Shown: positions 10,096 through 19,645 of the stretch, in pieces
How the letters are laid out: each line of letters opens with the position of its first letter
Position numbering within the stretch: the first letter of the stretch is position 1
Source of the DNA: Nocardioides zhouii
GTDB taxonomy: Bacteria > Actinomycetota > Actinomycetes > Propionibacteriales > Nocardioidaceae
Assembly (NCBI RefSeq): GCF_004137345.1
Contig: NZ_SDWV01000019.1
Location: 39,050-103,049 of the forward strand
Direction: 5' to 3'
Length of the DNA stretch: 64,000 bases
Notes under the pieces: model-generated
Database searches by the model: none
What the model saw: the letters and a program-made list of their open reading frames with translations, nothing else
What the model was told of the DNA's origin: nothing
Made by a program: the position numbers and the translations under genes

Positions 10096-10707
10096 TCACC
10101 AGCTCCCGGGGAAGCGCGACGAGCCCGCGATCGCGAGCAGCGAGACCGCGACGGAGACGGCCACCGCGATCAGCAGCGCCTCGCCGAGGTGCCGCAGGCG
10201 CGGCACCAGCAGGAGCACCACACCCGCGACCACGACCAGGAGTGGAAGCAACCAGATCGGCACGACGTTGGCGGCCAGGACGGCCACGAACGCGAGTCCG
10301 GCTCCCCCGAGTGCCGCCTGCACCAGCGGCACCGGGCGCGGCCCGCGGGGCAGTCCGACCTCGGTCACCGCGCCGGTCATCGGCAGCTGGTCGGGCGCGA
10401 GCGCCCGGAGCAGCAGCGTCACCGTGGCCGGGTCGGTCACCACGACGACGTCACGGAAGCGGTCGCGCAGCGCGTGACGGCGGACCAGCTCGTCGAGCCG
10501 GTGGCCCCGGTCGACGTCGGGGAAGCGGACCGGGGCGAGGAGCACGTCGGGCACGGGATCGACCCCCAGGCCCTCCACGACCCGCCTGGCCTCGGCGGTC
10601 GGCGCGGTGAGCACCGTCGCGCCGGGCCTCAGCGACGACCGCAGCCGCGCGACCTCGTCGGCACCGGCCTGCGCGCCCACCACGAAGATGCGCTGGAAGT
10701 CCGTCAC
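10096..10707 (-). CDS. Hypothetical protein with two C-terminal membrane segments
   Basis: About 203 residues from GTG 10707. Residues 1-120 are soluble and look like an alpha/beta domain (FQRIFVVGAQAGADE..., FRDVVVVTDPATVTLLLRAL). The C-terminus has two or three hydrophobic stretches (GAGLAFVAVLAANVVPIWLLP-type, then LLIAVAVSVAVSLLAI). I do not recognise the family. It is convergent with the MFS gene, with 4 bp between stops, and divergent from the SDR gene. Confidence 0.65.
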   Translation of the reverse strand: MTDFQRIFVVGAQAGADEVARLRSSLRPGATVLTAPTAEARRVVEGLGVDPVPDVLLAPVRFPDVDRGHRLDELVRRHALRDRFRDVVVVTDPATVTLLLRALAPDQLPMTGAVTEVGLPRGPRPVPLVQAALGGAGLAFVAVLAANVVPIWLLPLLVVVAGVVLLLVPRLRHLGEALLIAVAVSVAVSLLAIAGSSRFPGSW

Positions 10708-10760
10708 GCCCCCGACGCTAGCGGGGCGTGTGCGGCGCCGGTGGCCTAGCCTCACCTGCC

Positions 10761-11603
10761 ATGCGCACCCGACTTCGCACCAGGACCGCCCCGACCACCC
10801 GTGGGGGTGCCGTCGTCACCGGAGCAGGACGGGGCCTCGGCCGGCTGATCGCCGGCCTGCTGGTCGACCGTGGGCACGAGGTGCTGGTGACCGACCTCGA
10901 CGAGGCGGCCGCCGAGGCGGTGGCGGCGGAGCTCGGACCGCGGGCGAGCGCCCGCGCCCTCGACGTACGCGACGAGGCGGCCGTCGACGCGGCTCGCGAC
11001 GAGCTGGTCGGCCGCGCCGGGAGGCTCGAGGTGTGGGTCAACAACGCCGGCGTGCTCGTCACGGGTCCGGCCTGGGAGCAGGACGCCGCGGCGCGCAGGC
11101 TGATGCTCGAGGTCAACGCGCTCGGCACGATCAACGGCACCGTCAGCGCCATCGCCGCCATGCGCCCGCTCGGTGGCCACGTGGTCAACATCGTCTCCCT
11201 CGCCGGCCTGGCGCCGGTGCCGGGAGAGGCGGTGTACGCCGCCTCCAAGCACGCCGCCCTCGGCTTCTCCCTCAGCACGCTCACCGACCTCCGGCTGGCG
11301 CGGGTGCGGAACATCGACATCTCGTGCGTGTGCCCCGACGGGATCTGGACGCCGATGCTGCACGACAAGCTGGACGACCCCGGCGCGGCCCTCTCGTTCT
11401 CGGGCCGGCTGCTGCAGCCCGAGGACGTGGTCGCCGCCGTCGCGCGCGTGCTCGACCGGCCGCGGCCAGTCACCACCGTGCCCCGGTCGCGCGGGCTGCA
11501 GGCGCGCGTCGCCGACGCGATGCCCCGGCTCGCGGTCGCCGTCGCGCCGCTCGTGGTGGCCCAGGGTCGGCGTACGCAGAAGAAGATGCTGCGGGACCGC
11601 TGA
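10761..11603 (+). CDS. Short-chain dehydrogenase/reductase
   Basis: Classical SDR of 280 residues, NAD(P)(H)-dependent. Seen: cofactor loop VVTGAGRGLGRL (TGxxxGxG), VNNAGVLV, catalytic Ser in VNIVSLAGLAP, and YAASKHAALGF (YxxxK). The C-terminus is slightly extended and basic. Substrate unknown. It is the last clearly chromosomal gene before the tRNA fragment at 11781. Confidence 0.92.
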   Translation: MRTRLRTRTAPTTRGGAVVTGAGRGLGRLIAGLLVDRGHEVLVTDLDEAAAEAVAAELGPRASARALDVRDEAAVDAARDELVGRAGRLEVWVNNAGVLVTGPAWEQDAAARRLMLEVNALGTINGTVSAIAAMRPLGGHVVNIVSLAGLAPVPGEAVYAASKHAALGFSLSTLTDLRLARVRNIDISCVCPDGIWTPMLHDKLDDPGAALSFSGRLLQPEDVVAAVARVLDRPRPVTTVPRSRGLQARVADAMPRLAVAVAPLVVAQGRRTQKKMLRDR

Positions 11604-11737
11604 TCGCCCGCTGTCCGGGCGCGCTGCCGTGCTCGAGAGTTCCAGCGGTGCGAGCAGAAAGGGGAGTAACCGCACCGCTGGTCCCCTACTCACCCAGCGT
11701 CGGCGGGTCCCTGTTCGTTACGCACGCACGCACGCAG

Positions 11738-11775
11738 AACCGCCCGCCACCTGTTTTCACAGGTGACGGGCGGTT
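11738..11775 (-). terminator. Intrinsic terminator beside the tRNA fragment
   Basis: Inverted repeat AACCGCCCGCCACCTG / CAGGTGACGGGCGGTT, 16-bp arms with one G-U, loop TTTTCA. It lies 5 bp beyond the CCA end of the tRNA fragment on the minus strand, the position expected for the terminator of the original tRNA gene. Confidence 0.75.
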
Positions 11776-11780
11776 GTGTG

Positions 11781-11824
11781 TGGTGGAGGTGAGGGGACTC
11801 GAACCCCTGGCCTTCTCATTGCGA
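11781..11824 (-). other. Displaced 3' half of a tRNA gene (putative attachment site)
   Basis: On the minus strand this reads from an anticodon-loop-like TCGCAA through 3' anticodon stem TGAGA, variable AGGCC, a perfect T-arm (AGGGG-TTCGAGT-CCCCT), acceptor strand CACCTCC, discriminator A and encoded CCA. No matching 5' half (D-arm, GGxGGTG acceptor strand, TCTCA stem) lies upstream. The arm sequences fit a tRNA-Ala, possibly anticodon CGC, but the identity is uncertain. Such 3' remnants mark one end of integrated islands whose integrase uses a tRNA gene. Core genes lie on its 3' side and accessory genes on the other. Confidence 0.65.
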
Positions 11825-12416
11825 CAAGGCGGCCGCCCCGTGCCGCCGGATCTCGGAGAAACGCGGCGAAACCTGCTCTGACCTGGGCTGACACCCGACA
11901 TCGGTGTCGTTGACAACCACCACGTTACCCGTTCGACGCGGAGAATCTCGCGGTTCCTCGGCCCCAATCCGCGGAGTAAGCGCGGAGCACCGAAAGACGG
12001 TGCGGTCTTTATCTACCCGCGGGAGGCGGCGGGCAAGTGAGCTCGACGGCACGGCTTTGGACGAACTGCCGCCCCGATCATGCCCAAGCGACGGGTGGAT
12101 AGAGCAGCCGCCTCCTACCCGGCGACGGCGAAGCACGGCAATGAGTCGCCTCGACGCGACACGAAGTTGTAGGAGCTGGCGCGTCCGGTCACAGCCGTCC
12201 TGAAACTGACGGCACAAGGTTCCGGTAGGAGATATCTAGCCACGTCGGCCTCCGACTCACCGAGGAGGCCCATCGCGGCCCCAGGCGCAGGTCACCAGCA
12301 CAAATGACTGGTGCTCGACTTGCGCAGTCGCTCCCGTGGGCTTGGGTCGGGGAGGGGGTGCTCGACACCGATGGCCCTGCGATCCACTTCGTCCCACCCA
12401 AATGCACTGAGGTAGC
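11825..12416. other. Gene-free stretch at the island edge
   Basis: About 590 bp between the tRNA fragment and the first island operon. Open frames here are short, have no ribosome sites and show no family I know. I see no integrase remnant and no promoter I can defend. Confidence 0.5.
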
Positions 12417-13220
12417 TCACCGCTGACGACCTACCGGCTGCGTCGCTGCGGCGAGAGCGGCACCCACGATGCCTGCGCGGTTACCGAGCACCGCTGGCAC
12501 TGTCGGGGTCGCTATGTCGATGAGGTGCCCGAAGAGGTCCCACGACTGGCTCACAGCGCCTCCGACGACGAAGAGGTCCGGGGAGAACAGTCGCTCCAGG
12601 TGTTGGAAGTAACGAGTCAGCCGAGCGGCCCACTCCGGGTAGGACAAATCCTCCCGCTCGCGGACACTGGTCGCAGCCCACGCCTCAGCGATGCGGCCGT
12701 CGACCTCAAGGTGGCCCAACTCGGAGTTGGGGACCACTGTTCCGCCAGAGATGAGCGCTGATCCGATGCCGGTGCCGAGGGTTGTGACAAGAACCAGTCC
12801 GGACGCGGAGTCGCCGGCCACACCGGCTCGAGCTGCACCGAAGCGCACCTCAGCCAGTCCGGCTGCGTCGGCGTCGTTGAGGACGTCGACGGGTCGATCC
12901 AGTTCCCGTCGCAGCAATGTTGCAACGTCGACCCCGATCCATCCGCGATCGATGTTTGCTGCTGAGCAGAGCACGCCCCTTCGCACGATTCCTGGAACAG
13001 CTACACCGATCGCTGCGGTAGACGTGGCTACGCGACTGACGACATGACCGATCGCTTCGACCACCAGATCGGGACTGGAGGGCCGCGGTGTGTCGACGTG
13101 GACCCAGTCGGACGCAAGCTGGCCTGTGCCCGTGTCGACCAACGCTCCCTTGATCGTGGTGCCGCCGAAGTCGATCCCCACCGTCGGATCCGTCGGTTCC
13201 CGGCCATCGTCGCCCCTCAT
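12417..13220 (-). CDS. ROK family sugar kinase (polyphosphate glucokinase-like)
   Basis: About 267 residues. It has the phosphate-binding loop [16 protein letters not shown], the catalytic region [28 protein letters not shown] and NSELGHLEV. It lacks the CxCGxxGCxE zinc motif of NagC/GlcK-type ROK proteins, and in this and in length it resembles actinobacterial PpgK, which phosphorylates glucose with polyphosphate or ATP. The ATG at 13220 overlaps the upstream isomerase stop by 4 bp, so it is the last gene of a regulator-isomerase-kinase operon and probably phosphorylates the hexose released by that pathway. Confidence 0.85.
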   Translation of the reverse strand: MRGDDGREPTDPTVGIDFGGTTIKGALVDTGTGQLASDWVHVDTPRPSSPDLVVEAIGHVVSRVATSTAAIGVAVPGIVRRGVLCSAANIDRGWIGVDVATLLRRELDRPVDVLNDADAAGLAEVRFGAARAGVAGDSASGLVLVTTLGTGIGSALISGGTVVPNSELGHLEVDGRIAEAWAATSVREREDLSYPEWAARLTRYFQHLERLFSPDLFVVGGAVSQSWDLFGHLIDIATPTVPAVLGNRAGIVGAALAAATQPVGRQR

Positions 13221-14230
13221 GCGTCGGTGGCGAAGGCCGCGTCGAACGCTGCCGCGGGCGCCTCCAACGCCAGGCTGCGGACGAACGCGAGAGCTTCGGG
13301 CGCCCCGTTGAGGCGGTCCATGCCGGCGTCCTCCCACTCGATGGAGATGGGCCCGTCGTCATCGATGGCGTTGAGCATGCGGAAGCACTGCTTCCACGGG
13401 ACGTCGCCGTGCCCGGTGGACACGAAGTCCCACCCCCGTCGGGGGTCTGCCCACGGTAGGTGGGAGGCGAGGCGGCCGTTCCTGCCGTTGCTCATCTGGC
13501 GCTTCGTGTCCTTGCAGTCCACGTGGTAGATGCGGTCCTTGAAGTCGCACAGGAAGCTGACGGGGTTTAGGTCCTGCCAGATCATGTGGCTCGGGTCCCA
13601 GTTGAGCCCGAAGGCGGGAAGGTGGTTGATGGCTTTGGGCGTCGCGATGGTGGTCCAGTAGTCGTAGGTGATCTCCGATGGGTGCACCTCATGCGCAAAG
13701 CGAACCGCGCACTCGTCGAAGACGTCGAGCATCGGGTTCCAGCGGTCGGCGAAGTCCTGGTAGTCGGCGGCGATCATCTCGGCTGTGGCAGGCGGGAACA
13801 TCGCGACGTACTTACAGATGGACGACCCGGTGAACCCGACGACGGTGTCGACTCCGAGGTTTCGCGCAGCACGTGCTGTCATCTTCATCTCTTCCGTGGC
13901 CCGCTGTCGCACACCCTCTGCGTCGCCGTCGCCCCAGATGCGTGCCGGAAGGATCGCCTGGTGTCGGGAGTCGATCGGGTCGTCGCAGACGGCCTGACCC
14001 TTGAGGTGGTTCGAGATCGCGTAGACCTTGAGGTTGTAGCGCTCGAGCACGTCGAGCTTGTCGCGCACGTACTTGTCGCTGTCGGCTGCCTGCCAGACGT
14101 CGAGGTCATCGCCCCAGCATGCGATCTCGAGACCGTCGTATCCCCAGTCGGAGGCCAGGCGGGCCACTTCCTCAAACGGGAGGTCGGCCCACTGGCCGGT
14201 GAAGAGGGTGATCGGACGCGACATGCTCAT
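13217..14230 (-). CDS. Sugar phosphate isomerase/epimerase (TIM barrel)
   Basis: 337 residues, xylose-isomerase-like TIM barrel. Metal-ligand candidates appear in the usual order: Glu in [13 protein letters not shown], Asp/His in [10 protein letters not shown], His in YHVDCKD and Glu in ISIEWED. Longer than simple IolE/IolI proteins. Members of this superfamily isomerise, epimerise or dehydrate keto-sugars, and some act on 3-keto-glycosides. It overlaps the regulator upstream (ATGA) and the kinase downstream. The exact substrate is unknown. Confidence 0.88.
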   Translation of the reverse strand: MSMSRPITLFTGQWADLPFEEVARLASDWGYDGLEIACWGDDLDVWQAADSDKYVRDKLDVLERYNLKVYAISNHLKGQAVCDDPIDSRHQAILPARIWGDGDAEGVRQRATEEMKMTARAARNLGVDTVVGFTGSSICKYVAMFPPATAEMIAADYQDFADRWNPMLDVFDECAVRFAHEVHPSEITYDYWTTIATPKAINHLPAFGLNWDPSHMIWQDLNPVSFLCDFKDRIYHVDCKDTKRQMSNGRNGRLASHLPWADPRRGWDFVSTGHGDVPWKQCFRMLNAIDDDGPISIEWEDAGMDRLNGAPEALAFVRSLALEAPAAAFDAAFATDA

Positions 14231-15537
14231 GCTCCTCCGCTGCTGTCGGAAGCCTCGAGCTGGCGGGGCGCGAGACTGGGGTCGTGCAGGACGGCATGTG
14301 CTGCGTGGTGGGCCGCGCCCCGCACGGCGGCTTCGGGTCCCAGGCTGGAGAAGGTGATGGCCATGGGGTCCGCTGGGCGTGCGGCGTTCGCTGCTCGGAG
14401 GCCGTCGAGAAAGGCCTCCTGCATGAAGGGGCCGAGCGGTGCGTACGCGCCTCCGACCACGATGCGGTGAGGCTGAATCAACTGCGTCAGGACTGCGGCG
14501 CCGACGCCTAGCCAGTAGCCAGCCTGCCGAATGGCTGCGTGGGCGTCTCGGTCCCCGGCGAGGACACGGGTTCGGATGTCTGCCACGACGTCGCGGTCCC
14601 AAGGCCCGTTGCCGACGCCAAGTGCATGCGGGGACACCATGGTGCTCCAGCACCCAGCAAGTCCGCAGCCGCACGGTTGTCCGGCATGCCCCACTGGCAT
14701 GTGCTCAAGGCTGCCGGCGATGCCTTGCGCCCCCCGCAGCAAGCGCCCGTCCTTGACGACGAGTGCTCGTAGGCGGGAGCCGGTGAGGATGACGAGCGCG
14801 TCCTGGAGTGCGCGATGCTCAGGGTCAGAGTCGTGGCGGGCTTCGGCCTCGGCCGCGGCTTCGCTCAGCGAGACCACCGACATCGGGACTGGGAGCTCAG
14901 CCGGCTCTAGGAGCTGGTGGAGCGCGGCTGTGGTCGTGCCGGCAAACGGCTGGTGGTCGCCGGCCGGGCCGTGGGCAGCGTGCTCGTCATAGGCCAAGGT
15001 CGTGCCGATCGGTTCGACCCCAGCTCTTCGGGCCTCGCTGGCGACGGCCTGCACATGCTGAGCAAGCCGCGTGAGGGCGCTGGTCGTGTCGTGACCGGCG
15101 AGCGTCTCGTGACGAGTGGCGGCGACGTCGCCGGCGAGGGTGATCGCGGCAGCTGATATTTGCCCGTCGTGGATGACAGCGCCGACTCCGGCCACGCGGC
15201 TCCCGTCCGCCGCGAAGATGGTGGCGGGGCGGCCGCCACTGCTGTGGGTGCCGGTCGGACGCACCAGACCTCGGACCTGCAGGTCGGCGAGGATCAGGCC
15301 CAGCGTGGACCGTGAGAGGCCGAGCTCGTCCGACAGCGCGTTGCGCGAGCGAGGTCCGCTCTCGTGGAGCCAGCTCAGCACGGCCCCACTCTGCGGGGGC
15401 GCGCTCGAGGGCTGGGCGATCGTGGGCTGGTCCGACGAGACGACCGCCGACGCCTTGTGGCGACCGACGCCAGAAGCGCTCGGCTTCGTCTTGCGTTTCC
15501 GGTGTGCGATGGGGTGTGCGGCGGGCGTTCTGCTCAT
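14227..15537 (-). CDS. ROK family transcriptional regulator
   Basis: 436 residues. An unusual basic, Pro-rich N-terminal tail of about 40 residues precedes the helix-turn-helix ([20 protein letters not shown]). The ROK domain follows, with the zinc motif [10 protein letters not shown] near residue 310 and [10 protein letters not shown] near the C-terminus. The final position of the usual CxCGxxGCxE motif is Ser instead of Glu. GGAGCG lies upstream of the ATG at 15537. First gene of the operon, so probably autoregulated and responsive to a sugar. Confidence 0.9.
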   Translation of the reverse strand: MSRTPAAHPIAHRKRKTKPSASGVGRHKASAVVSSDQPTIAQPSSAPPQSGAVLSWLHESGPRSRNALSDELGLSRSTLGLILADLQVRGLVRPTGTHSSGGRPATIFAADGSRVAGVGAVIHDGQISAAAITLAGDVAATRHETLAGHDTTSALTRLAQHVQAVASEARRAGVEPIGTTLAYDEHAAHGPAGDHQPFAGTTTAALHQLLEPAELPVPMSVVSLSEAAAEAEARHDSDPEHRALQDALVILTGSRLRALVVKDGRLLRGAQGIAGSLEHMPVGHAGQPCGCGLAGCWSTMVSPHALGVGNGPWDRDVVADIRTRVLAGDRDAHAAIRQAGYWLGVGAAVLTQLIQPHRIVVGGAYAPLGPFMQEAFLDGLRAANAARPADPMAITFSSLGPEAAVRGAAHHAAHAVLHDPSLAPRQLEASDSSGGA

Positions 15538-16031
15538 GTCGCTCCTCGGAGTGTGCGGCGCTGTCAGCTGAGTCGTGTGAGCCACTCGCGCCGCCACCGT
15601 TCGGTTCCGGCGATCTCGTTGAAGGTCAAGATCCGCAGGCCCCAGACCCCTGGCGCAGGCGTCTCGTTGGACCCGTGTGGCGGGTGAGCGCTGGGAGGTG
15701 CGCCGAGCTCGGGCGATGGTCGGCTCGACGCGTGCTGCAGGCTGGCTTGATTGACCGTGCTGCCATGGCCAAGATCTCGCCGACGAGAGTCCCTACCGTG
15801 GTGAGCCGTACCTTAATTCACGGCACGTGTTCCAGTTACACCTACGCTCGATTCCGCCTCTCGCTCCACGCGCACGACTCGGATGAACGCGCAGTTCAGA
15901 GCATTTCGGTTCCATGGTCGGTCGTCCACCGAGGTCCCAACGCATTCATGCCGACCTTGCCTACAATTGGCCCACACGTGTCTCTCTTGTGCGGTACCGC
16001 CATCGACCGATCCCGGGCCAACCCCGCGACG
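15538..16031. other. Intergenic region upstream of the ROK regulator operon
   Basis: 494 bp between the start of the ROK regulator and the end of the next operon. It must contain the ROK operon promoter and probably the terminator of the incoming operon. Local GC is lower around 15780-15870. I see no gene and no clear operator. Confidence 0.45.
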
Positions 16032-16373
16032 TCAAGAGCTAATACACCCCGGCGCCGGCGCAGCGCCCCGACCGTCGGCGCGACGCAGACGCCGGACCCG
16101 GAGCGGTTCGTCCAACAACTGGTCGAAGGACGCCACGAACTCCCGCACGTACGACGTCGTGTCGTGGTCGGCCAGCGCCCCGGCGTCAGCCCAGCGCTCG
16201 TACAGACTGAAACGACACGGGTCGGTCGGGTCCTCGAGCAAGGTGTACTCGAGGCAGCCGTCTTCGTCACGACTCAGCCGAGCGAGCAGCTGGAGCCGCT
16301 CCCTGAGCTGCGGCCCTAGGCCCGGTCTCGCCACGAACTCTGGCATCAGGACGACGACGTCCCGGGTCGTCAT
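16032..16373 (-). CDS. Antibiotic biosynthesis monooxygenase (ABM)-like protein
   Basis: 113 residues, ferredoxin-like ABM fold. Seen: VVVLMPEFVARPGLGPQLRERL, then DEDGCLEYTLLEDPTDPCRFSLYERWAD, the usual order of the YgiN/ABM family (a Glu/Gly-Cys-Leu core followed by FxLYExWxD), and VREFVASF. Such proteins are small quinone- or hydroxyacid-oxidising enzymes, or merely protective. Its start overlaps the GMC stop (ATGA), so it is the last gene of the operon beginning at 21569. Confidence 0.82.
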   Translation of the reverse strand: MTTRDVVVLMPEFVARPGLGPQLRERLQLLARLSRDEDGCLEYTLLEDPTDPCRFSLYERWADAGALADHDTTSYVREFVASFDQLLDEPLRVRRLRRADGRGAAPAPGCISS

Positions 16374-18010
16374 CCGCGGTTCCCGGCTCCGGTGGCGATG
16401 TGCTCCGCGACCCGCCAGGCGTTCGCCATGATGGTGAGCGTCGGGTTCGCCCCGGTGGCCGTGGGGAACGGGCTCCCGTCGACGACGTAGAGGTTGTCGA
16501 CCTCGTGGGCGCGACAGTTGCGGTCGGTCACCGAGGTCTCCGGGTCGTCACCCATGCGCGCCGTGCCGTGCTGGTGGGAGCAGTTGCCGGTCACCCTGTC
16601 GGCGTACACGCGGGTCACGTCCAGACCGCCAGCCGCTTCGAGGATGTCCCCGCATCGGTCGATCAGGAAACGCCCCTGGGCCAGGTCGTTCTCGTGCGGC
16701 GTCAGGGTGATCCTCGCGACGGGGAGTCCCCAGGCGTCCACGACCGTGTCGTCCAGGTCGACCCGGTTGTCGTGCTGGGGCATGTCATGGAGCACCATGG
16801 CCACGGCCATCGAGTGGCTGAAGTAGTCGCGGTCGATCTGCTTGGCCTCGGCTCCCCAGGTCGGTTTCCCGGGCAGCCCCCAGTTGATGGGCAGCGGGAT
16901 GCCGACGCCGGCCGCCGCGATGTGACCGCCGCTGACGAACCCGCGGCTCGCGTCGTTCTCGTAGAACTCGAAGCTGCTCGCCGAGACGTATCCACCTCCG
17001 GCCCAGGCGTAGATGGGGTCGTCGAAGGTGGCGACCGAGGCGCTGTACTCGTGGAAGGTCACGTTGCGACCCACCAGGTCGTTGGTGTTGGCCAGTCCGG
17101 CGGGGAACCGTCCCGACGTCGACATCAACATCAGTCGGGCGGTCTCGACCGCTCCACAGGCGAGCAGGAACACGTCCGCCTTCTGCTCGAAGACGACGCC
17201 GTCGGCGTCCTCGTAGACCGCACCCTTGATCCGCCCGCGTTCGTCGAGCACCAGCTCGCGGACGTAGCTGTCTGCCCGTAGCTCGTATCGGCCGGTGGCG
17301 AGCGCGTCCGGGATGAACACGTTGAGGGCGCTCGAGCGGGTGCCGGTCGGGTCGCCGTGCTGCTGCGCGAACGCGCTGACCACGGTGGCCGGGCGACCGT
17401 TGAACGGCTGTGACAGCGCGGCTTGGGGGGTCGGGAACGAGTTCCACCCCAGCTTCTCGCAACCCTCGTGGAACTTCTGGGCGTATCGGGACTGCGGCAT
17501 CGGCGGACACGGATAGCCCCGCGTGCGCGGACCCTCGTACGTGTTGGCCCCCGCCTGGCCGGACACGCCAAAAGCCCACTCGACCCGGTCGTAGTACGGC
17601 TCGAGGTCGTCGTAGCCAATCGGCCAGTCGGCGAGGGTGGTGCCGGGCAGCTCGCCGGCGATGCTGCGCAGGCGGAAGTCGCTCGGGGTGAACCTGGGCA
17701 GCCAGCCCTGCCAGTGGACCGTCCCACCTCCGACCATCTGCGGGACCGGGCAGAACAGGTCCACCTCGGCCTCGTCGGCAGCCGACCTACGCGACGTCCT
17801 CGGGTTAAGGATCGGATCTGGCCACAGGTTGTAGCGGTTCACGTTCGCGAGCTCGTCGCCACCGAAGGACTCCTTAGTGCGCCACGGCCCCTTCTCGAGG
17901 GCTACCACCCGGAGTCCGCGTTCGGTCAGGACCTTGGCGGCGGCGGCCCCGGAGGCGCCGGCCCCGATGATGACGGCGTCGACCCGTTCGGGCGTACGGC
18001 TAGACGTCAT
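16370..18010 (-). CDS. GMC family FAD-dependent oxidoreductase
   Basis: 546 residues. The N-terminal Rossmann loop is VIIGAGASGAAAAKVL. The central region has the substrate domain. The C-terminus carries the catalytic His in CSHQHGTARMGD and Asn in GANPTLTI. No signal peptide or Tat motif. Relatives include glucose/gluconate dehydrogenases, pyranose oxidases and glycoside 3-oxidases. It starts within the end of the gluconate-dehydrogenase subunit 3-like gene (11-bp overlap), so the two are likely one cytoplasmic complex. It is clearly divergent from the other two GMC genes of the window. Confidence 0.92.
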   Translation of the reverse strand: MTSSRTPERVDAVIIGAGASGAAAAKVLTERGLRVVALEKGPWRTKESFGGDELANVNRYNLWPDPILNPRTSRRSAADEAEVDLFCPVPQMVGGGTVHWQGWLPRFTPSDFRLRSIAGELPGTTLADWPIGYDDLEPYYDRVEWAFGVSGQAGANTYEGPRTRGYPCPPMPQSRYAQKFHEGCEKLGWNSFPTPQAALSQPFNGRPATVVSAFAQQHGDPTGTRSSALNVFIPDALATGRYELRADSYVRELVLDERGRIKGAVYEDADGVVFEQKADVFLLACGAVETARLMLMSTSGRFPAGLANTNDLVGRNVTFHEYSASVATFDDPIYAWAGGGYVSASSFEFYENDASRGFVSGGHIAAAGVGIPLPINWGLPGKPTWGAEAKQIDRDYFSHSMAVAMVLHDMPQHDNRVDLDDTVVDAWGLPVARITLTPHENDLAQGRFLIDRCGDILEAAGGLDVTRVYADRVTGNCSHQHGTARMGDDPETSVTDRNCRAHEVDNLYVVDGSPFPTATGANPTLTIMANAWRVAEHIATGAGNRG

Positions 18011-18677
18011 GGCTGTCCTCCAGGGGTCGGTGCGTGCGGTTGTCGGCGAAGTACTCGAGGGTGGAGTAGCGGCCGGTGAAGACGTCGGCGAGATTCGCGG
18101 GCCCCGGGAAGCCGATCGCCTGCCAGCCCACCTGCCCCCGGTTGCCGCCGTAGATCGGGTCGGCCAGGAAGCCCTGCCGGGTGTGGATGACGAGCAGGTT
18201 GAAGAAGTCCAGGTCCGCCTCGGCGCTCGTCTGCTGCAGCGCCGGCTCGACGGGTCCGCCGTAGGCGATGGCCGGGGTGTCGCGCCACGCCTGCTCCGCC
18301 TCGGGACTGCCGGCCCGCTCGATGACGCGCAGCATCTCGTCCTGCTGGTCCTCGGTCAGCTCGACGAAGTCGGCGTCGTGGCGCGCCCGGCACAGCCTGT
18401 CGAGCTCGACGATCCCGTCGGCGTACTTCGATCGGGCCACGTCGACGCGCACCTGCCAGGCGTCGGCGCGGCGGCCCTCGAGCCTCTCGAAACCGGTGCC
18501 GTCCGGCAGGGCATAGATGTATCCGATGCCCGACAGGTAGCGGTCCACGAAGTCGACGGCTCCGGCCTCCCGCGCGCCGGGGGTCTGATCGGTGGGGATG
18601 ATGCGCGCCATCGCCGCCTCGACCGTCGCACGCTGGTGCGGGTCGAAGAACGTGTCCGGCTGGGCGGTCTCGGTCAT
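18000..18677 (-). CDS. Gluconate 2-dehydrogenase subunit 3 family protein
   Basis: 225 residues. The fold is recognised from RATVEAAMARIIPTDQTPGAREAGAVDFVDRYL in order (split: RATVEAAMARIIP, then GAREAGAVDFVD), and from FFNLLVIHTRQGFLADPIYGGN and the GWQAIGFPGP end, all typical of the small partner of GMC dehydrogenases. No Tat signal is present, unlike in periplasmic versions, suggesting a cytoplasmic enzyme. GGAGG stands before the ATG at 18677. Confidence 0.88.
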   Translation of the reverse strand: MTETAQPDTFFDPHQRATVEAAMARIIPTDQTPGAREAGAVDFVDRYLSGIGYIYALPDGTGFERLEGRRADAWQVRVDVARSKYADGIVELDRLCRARHDADFVELTEDQQDEMLRVIERAGSPEAEQAWRDTPAIAYGGPVEPALQQTSAEADLDFFNLLVIHTRQGFLADPIYGGNRGQVGWQAIGFPGPANLADVFTGRYSTLEYFADNRTHRPLEDSHDV

Positions 18678-18724
18678 GTCAGTCCTCCTGGGTGTGGGCC
18701 TGATGACGTGGGTCGGGTGTCGGC

Positions 18725-19645
18725 TCAGGCGACGATCAGTGGGCGGAGCGTGCGGTGGGCGACCTCCAGGCCGGTCTCGATCCTGGCCTCGCTGCCTCCC
18801 CAGACCGGGTCCTCGTGCTCTACGGACAGCACGCCGTCGAAGCCGCCCTCGTAGAGCACATCGACCACGCGTACCCAGTCCACCTGGCCGAGGCCGGGCA
18901 CGCGGTAGCGCCACCAGCCGACATCCCAGGGGTCCTCGCGACCCACGGCTATTCCGGGCCAGCCGTAGCGGTTGCGCTTCTCCGGGAAGATCTGGATGTC
19001 CTTCGCCTGCGCGTGCGCGACCTTGTCCACGTAGGGCCGGACCGCCTCGACCGGGTCGATGCCCATCCAGAGCAGGTGTGAGGGGTCGTAGTTGAGGAAG
19101 AGCCCGAGGTCGAACATCCACTCCCACAGCTCTGGGCTGTAGGCGAGGTTCCCGGGGTACCCGTCGGGATGCCAGCCCTCCATCACGCAGTTCTCTATGA
19201 CGAGCTTCACGCCCCGCTCGCCCGCATGGTCGACCAGCCTCGGGAAGAGCTTCTCGGCGGCGCGCAGGTTCTCGGCCACCGACATCCCGGGGTCCCGGCC
19301 GACGAAGGTGCCGACGGTCGGGCAGCCCACCAGCGCTGCCACGTCGATCAACGCCATCACGTGGTCGTTGACGCCACGACGCTCGTCGGGGTCGGGGTGG
19401 AGGTTGTTGTCGTAGAACGCCAGGGAGGACAGGGTCAGGTCGTGCTCGTCGAAGAGGCGGCGCACCCGGTCGGCGTCCTCCTCGCCGAAACCCTCCGCCT
19501 TGACGTGGGTGGCGGTGAAGGGTCGGTTGCCGAGATCGGGCCAGGCCGCGACCTCCAACGCCTCGAAATGGTGCTGCGACGCCCACCTCACGATCTCTTC
19601 GAGTGAACGCCCTGGCAGGCAGGCGGTCAGGAATCCGAGCTTCAT
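18725..19645 (-). CDS. Sugar phosphate isomerase/epimerase (TIM barrel)
   Basis: 306 residues. Seen: MKLGFLTACLPGRSLEEIV at the N-terminus, IENCVMEGWHPDGYPG (Glu ligand), FLNYDPSHLLW (Asp/His), HAQAKDIQI and LSVEHEDPVWGG (terminal Glu). The C-terminal VEHEDP pattern is seen in enzymes that act on keto-glycosides and inosose-like compounds; activity here is inferred. It overlaps the Gfo/Idh gene by 4 bp and sits between it and the GMC small subunit, so the genes probably work in sequence on one sugar. Confidence 0.88.
   Translation of the reverse strand: MKLGFLTACLPGRSLEEIVRWASQHHFEALEVAAWPDLGNRPFTATHVKAEGFGEEDADRVRRLFDEHDLTLSSLAFYDNNLHPDPDERRGVNDHVMALIDVAALVGCPTVGTFVGRDPGMSVAENLRAAEKLFPRLVDHAGERGVKLVIENCVMEGWHPDGYPGNLAYSPELWEWMFDLGLFLNYDPSHLLWMGIDPVEAVRPYVDKVAHAQAKDIQIFPEKRNRYGWPGIAVGREDPWDVGWWRYRVPGLGQVDWVRVVDVLYEGGFDGVLSVEHEDPVWGGSEARIETGLEVAHRTLRPLIVA

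Noticed and set aside
11781..12180. A complete tmRNA (ssrA) ending at 11781
   Set aside because: The CCA-ended 3' part would fit, but no tag-peptide coding sequence ending in Ala-Ala-stop and no 5' GGGGCTG-like end occurs in the preceding 400 bp of the minus strand.
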